A model generated the notes under the pieces. That model was not told where the DNA came from. It ran no database searches and was given only the letters and a program-made list of their open reading frames with translations. A program made the translations under genes and the position numbers. Source: Lepus europaeus (Eukaryota; Chordata; Mammalia; Lagomorpha; Leporidae). From it: a stretch of DNA of 64,000 nt. Location of the stretch: contig NC_084831.1 of NCBI RefSeq assembly GCF_033115175.1, positions 10,450,540 through 10,514,539 of the forward strand, given 5' to 3'. Shown one piece after another: positions 61,292-64,000 of this stretch. How positions within the stretch are numbered: position 1 is the first letter of the stretch; the number at the start of each line of letters is the position of its first letter.

Positions 61292-64000
61292 GTAAGCTGC
61301 GGGGTGGGGGCCGGCCACAGCCACCTGAGCTCCGGCCAGCCTCCTGGGGACAGGGACGGGAACGGGGGCCCTCTGCTCTCTAGGAACAGCTTCAGACGCC
61401 ACTGACCAGGAAGGTGTCAGGTGCGCCACCTCCCGCTTGGCAACTCTGCTTCCAGCTCTGTGATGCCGGGGTGATGGCTGCCCTCCCCAGCTGGGCTGAG
61501 CATCAGACACGAGTGGGAAAGCCCCACGCAAGGGGCAGGGACACGGCAGACCCCCACCTTGGGCTCCCTCCATGACCACCAGGTCTGCCCCTCCCAGGGG
61601 TGCCTTCCCCACGGGGGTCTTTGCTCCCCCACCTTAGGGCCGCTCTTTCAGATCATGGACTGAGGGACCTGGCTTAAATGTCACTAGTGGGCCAGCATTG
61701 TGGCATGGTGAATAAAGCCATCGCCTGCCATGCTGGCATCCCATTTGGGCGCTGATTCTGTCCTGGCTGCTCCACTTTGGATCCAGCACCCTGCTAATGT
61801 GCCCTGGAAAGCAGCAGAGGATGGCCCAACTGCCTGGGCCCCTGCATCTATATCTCCCTAAATCTCGCAGGCTTTTTTGGCAAACGAGAGCACTTGACTA
61901 AGAGTCCTCCGGCTAACAATAGCAGTAACAATAGCAGCCCCTCTGTGCTGTGTGGCCTCTGTGCAGCTCTTTCTATGCAGGCACCAATTTGAGCCTCCAA
62001 ACCAGCTAGAGAGGAAGGGGCTGCTCATAGCTCCATTCACAGGGGAGACCCCAGGCCCAGTGAGCCTCAGCATCTTGTCCAAGGTCACACTGGTTAGCCG
62101 TGGCGCTGGGATGAGAGTGGAGGTCTGTCTCACCGCAGGGCACATGTTCCTGACCGCTGCACACAGCTCCCCAGAGAGGCTAGGGACTTCCGGTTCACCC
62201 TCACTCACCTCCATGCCGACGCACGGAGCCCTTTGCTGAACTCTTCAGATGCGGAGTCTCTGCTCGGACTCACGGGGTTACTGCGGTTCTTCCCATCTCA
62301 CAGAAAGGGAAGTCGAGGCCCAGAGAGCTAGACAGCGGCCCTCATGTAGTTCACTAGGACCCCAGGTCTGTGCGCTTTCCACCTGCTCCTGCCCTCTCAC
62401 CGTGCCCCTCCCTCCTGTCCCCAGCCTCCAGCTGCGGAGTCCCCAGCTTCGTGCCCAACCTGTCAGCCAGGGTCGTGGGAGGAGAAAGCGCCGTCCCCCA
62501 CAGCTGGCCCTGGCAGGTGAGCGAGTGTGTGGCGGGAGGCGGGGACCAGAGAGCGAGGGGGGGTGAGGATTCCCAGGACCGCAGCTGACACGTGGCCCAC
62601 CTGCTACCTCCTGCAGGTCTCCCTCCAGTACCTCAAGGATGACACGTGGCGGCACACGTGTGGCGGCACCTTGATCTCCACCCAGCATGTACTCACTGCT
62701 GCCCACTGCATCAGGTGCACCAGGAACCTGAGACAGGGCCCCGGCCATCGCCCCGGGGGGGACGCCCCACCACAGCTGCCTTTGTTGAGCAACTACTACA
62801 CCCTCCAGGCTCGGAGCTCGATGAGCTACGTATTTACTTCAGTTGTTCGTTTAGTCAGTCAACAAGCATTGCCCCTGCACCTCCTGTGTGCTAGGGGACA
62901 CAGCCAGAAAGACACAGTCTGTGCTCTCGAGAAGTTTGCATTCTAGTGGGAAACAGGCGAACAAGCAAATATGCAACAGATGAAGTGGCAGGAAAGAAAA
63001 ACGAGGCCAGAAGGGGAGATCTAAAGGTGTGGGGGAGTGAGCCCACACCAGGGAGGTGAGGGAAGACATGGGGTTGGCGGGGAAGGGAGTCCTGGAGGAT
63101 GCGACTGAGAGATCGCCACTTGTGGCAGCAGCGGGCGAGGGAGGACGGGAGGGGAGTCACGGAGGGAACCGAGGCCTGACCACGCAGCTGCGCCCAAGCA
63201 CGTGGGTGTGGACGCTGACTGAGGCGGAGCCGTTGGTGGGTTGTTGAGCAAACGCGGTGTAGAAGACTCGCACAGCCGGGTTAAGAACAGACCAGGAGGC
63301 GGGCACTCAGCCTCACGGAGGAGACACCAGTTAAGAGGCCGGGATCCCGTATGGGAGGGCCTGGCTTTGAGTCCCAGCTCCAGAGCCTGCTAACGCGCCC
63401 CCTGGGAGGCAGCAGATGATGGCTCAAGTTGGATCCCTGCCACCCACATGGGAGACCCGGATGGAGCTCCTGACTCCTGGCTTCAGCCTGGCCCGGCCGT
63501 GGCCATGGCAGCCATCTGCGGAGTGAACCAAAGGATGGGAGCTCTCTCTCTATCTCTTTGACTCTCAAATACATTTTTAAAAGCTCTTTCTTACAAGGGA
63601 AGAAGGAAGAAGGAAGGGAGGAGGGGAGGAGGGAGAGGGGAGGTGCGGGAGGCAGGAGGTGCCTGGGGCACTAACGCGGGCTTAGATGCGTTTATTCTCA
63701 TGGCCACCATGACAGGTGAGTGTCCACGTGACCTCCACCTTACAGACGAGAGCCTGAGACCTCAGATGCCAGGCCAGGGGCAGCAAGGCCACCCGATGAG
63801 CCCAAGTCCCCTGGCTCCTTCCCCCTCCCCCTGGGGAGGGAGGGTGGGAACCCCAGAGTCCCATAGTGGCCACAGGGCTGGGACCCCCAAGCCCCGTGTC
63901 CCCTCTCCACCCTGCTGGCTGGCGGGGCAAGGGGCCACCTGACCCTGTCGTCCCCCTCTGCCCAGCAACACCCTGACCTACCGCGTGGCCCTGGGGAAGA
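61252..64000 (+). CDS. CTRC: CTRC (chymotrypsin C) zymogen, 5' part, runs off window
   Basis: This is a secreted pancreatic serine protease that cleaves after Leu and other bulky residues and controls trypsinogen activation and degradation. Exons are 61252-61291, 62425-62516, 62617-62714 and 63966 to beyond 64000; phases 1,0,2 agree. The signal peptide [16 protein letters not shown] (1-16) is followed by activation peptide [13 protein letters not shown] (17-29). Its Cys17 normally stays disulfide-linked to the mature enzyme. The mature N-terminus is [20 protein letters not shown] from V30. The catalytic His is H74 in LTAAHC, with the C59-C75 disulfide. Exon 4 begins [12 protein letters not shown]. 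The Asp and Ser of the triad lie outside the window. No lesion is seen. Very close similarity to human CTRC, from memory, and synteny make the call firm. Confidence 0.97.
61689..61850 (+). mobile_element. C-repeat SINE, 3' truncated
   Basis: It runs from gggccagcattgtggcatgg to gcctgggcccctgcatctat; the second half is missing. Confidence 0.88.
61905..62175 (+). mobile_element. MIR element
   Basis: The segment agctctttctatgcaggcac, then ggggctgctcatagctccat, tcacaggggagaccccaggc and aggtcacactggttagccgt is MIR. Confidence 0.65.
62425..62516 (+). CDS. CTRC: CTRC coding exon 2 (activation peptide)
   Basis: The acceptor is ctcctgtccccag and the donor is tggcag|gtgagc. It encodes [16 protein letters not shown] and [15 protein letters not shown], including the R29-V30 activation site. 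Confidence 0.97.
62617..62714 (+). CDS. CTRC: CTRC coding exon 3 (catalytic His)
   Basis: The acceptor is acctcctgcag and the donor is catcag|gtgcac. It encodes [20 protein letters not shown] and [12 protein letters not shown]. Confidence 0.97.
62815..62990 (+). mobile_element. L2-type fragment in CTRC intron 3
   Basis: The segment gttcgtttagtcagtcaaca, then acctcctgtgtgctagggga and agtttgcattctagtgggaa is typical LINE2 3' sequence. Confidence 0.65.
63297..63590 (+). mobile_element. C-repeat SINE, diverged, in CTRC intron 3
   Basis: It runs from ggcgggcactcagcctcacg through acccacatgggagacccgga and a short CT tract to tctcaaatacatttttaaaa. Confidence 0.85.
63966..64000 (+). CDS. CTRC: CTRC coding exon 4, start only
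   Basis: The acceptor is ccctctgcccag. It reads [12 protein letters not shown] before the window ends. Confidence 0.95.

Larger units (their letters stand above)
61292..62424 (+). other. CTRC intron 1
   Basis: It contains a truncated SINE and a MIR-like region (~61910-62170; ccaaggtcacactggttagc). The rest is unique. Confidence 0.6.

Overview
The window is mammalian nuclear DNA, almost certainly from a lagomorph, most likely rabbit (Oryctolagus). Three lines of evidence support this. All protein-coding segments are split exons with GT/AG borders and consistent phases. The gene order FHAD1 - EFHD2 - CTRC, all on the + strand, matches human 1p36.21. The sequence is also littered with about 28 copies of the tRNA-derived lagomorph C-repeat SINE, with a ggccggcgctgtgg-like head, a CT-rich tail and an AATAAATAAAT end. 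No bacterial, viral or defence-like system is present.

Layout. Positions 1-29.4 kb hold the 3' half of FHAD1: eleven phase-consistent coding exons giving about 519 C-terminal residues, mostly coiled coil, ending at a stop at 29402-29404. The introns carry large tandem arrays: a 1.5-kb TG-rich array, a CA array, a 20-bp-unit minisatellite, a 43-bp minisatellite, a splice-donor minisatellite and a GGAT array. Positions 29.4-41.0 kb are intergenic, with SINEs and old MIR and hAT fragments. A CpG island at about 40.5-41.5 kb is the EFHD2 promoter and first exon. EFHD2 has four coding exons (238 aa) between 41092 and 54660 and a long 3'UTR. Between EFHD2 and CTRC lies an 18-copy 20-bp minisatellite (59.9-60.26 kb) whose unit resembles a heat-shock element. 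CTRC begins at a TATA-box promoter (61195); exons 1-3 and the start of exon 4 are present before the window ends.

The three genes are not a functional unit: FHAD1 encodes a poorly characterised FHA/coiled-coil protein, EFHD2 (swiprosin-1) a calcium-binding actin adaptor, and CTRC a pancreatic serine protease zymogen. The most unusual signals are two FHAD1 exons whose 5' splice sites lie inside tandem repeats. In one (17941-18090) the donor has multiplied six-fold at 15/30-bp steps that all stay in frame with no stop. The acceptor of another FHAD1 exon sits directly behind a 1.5-kb TG-rich array, and the heat-shock-element-like array lies upstream of CTRC. Gene names rest on remembered protein similarity and synteny; no database search was run.
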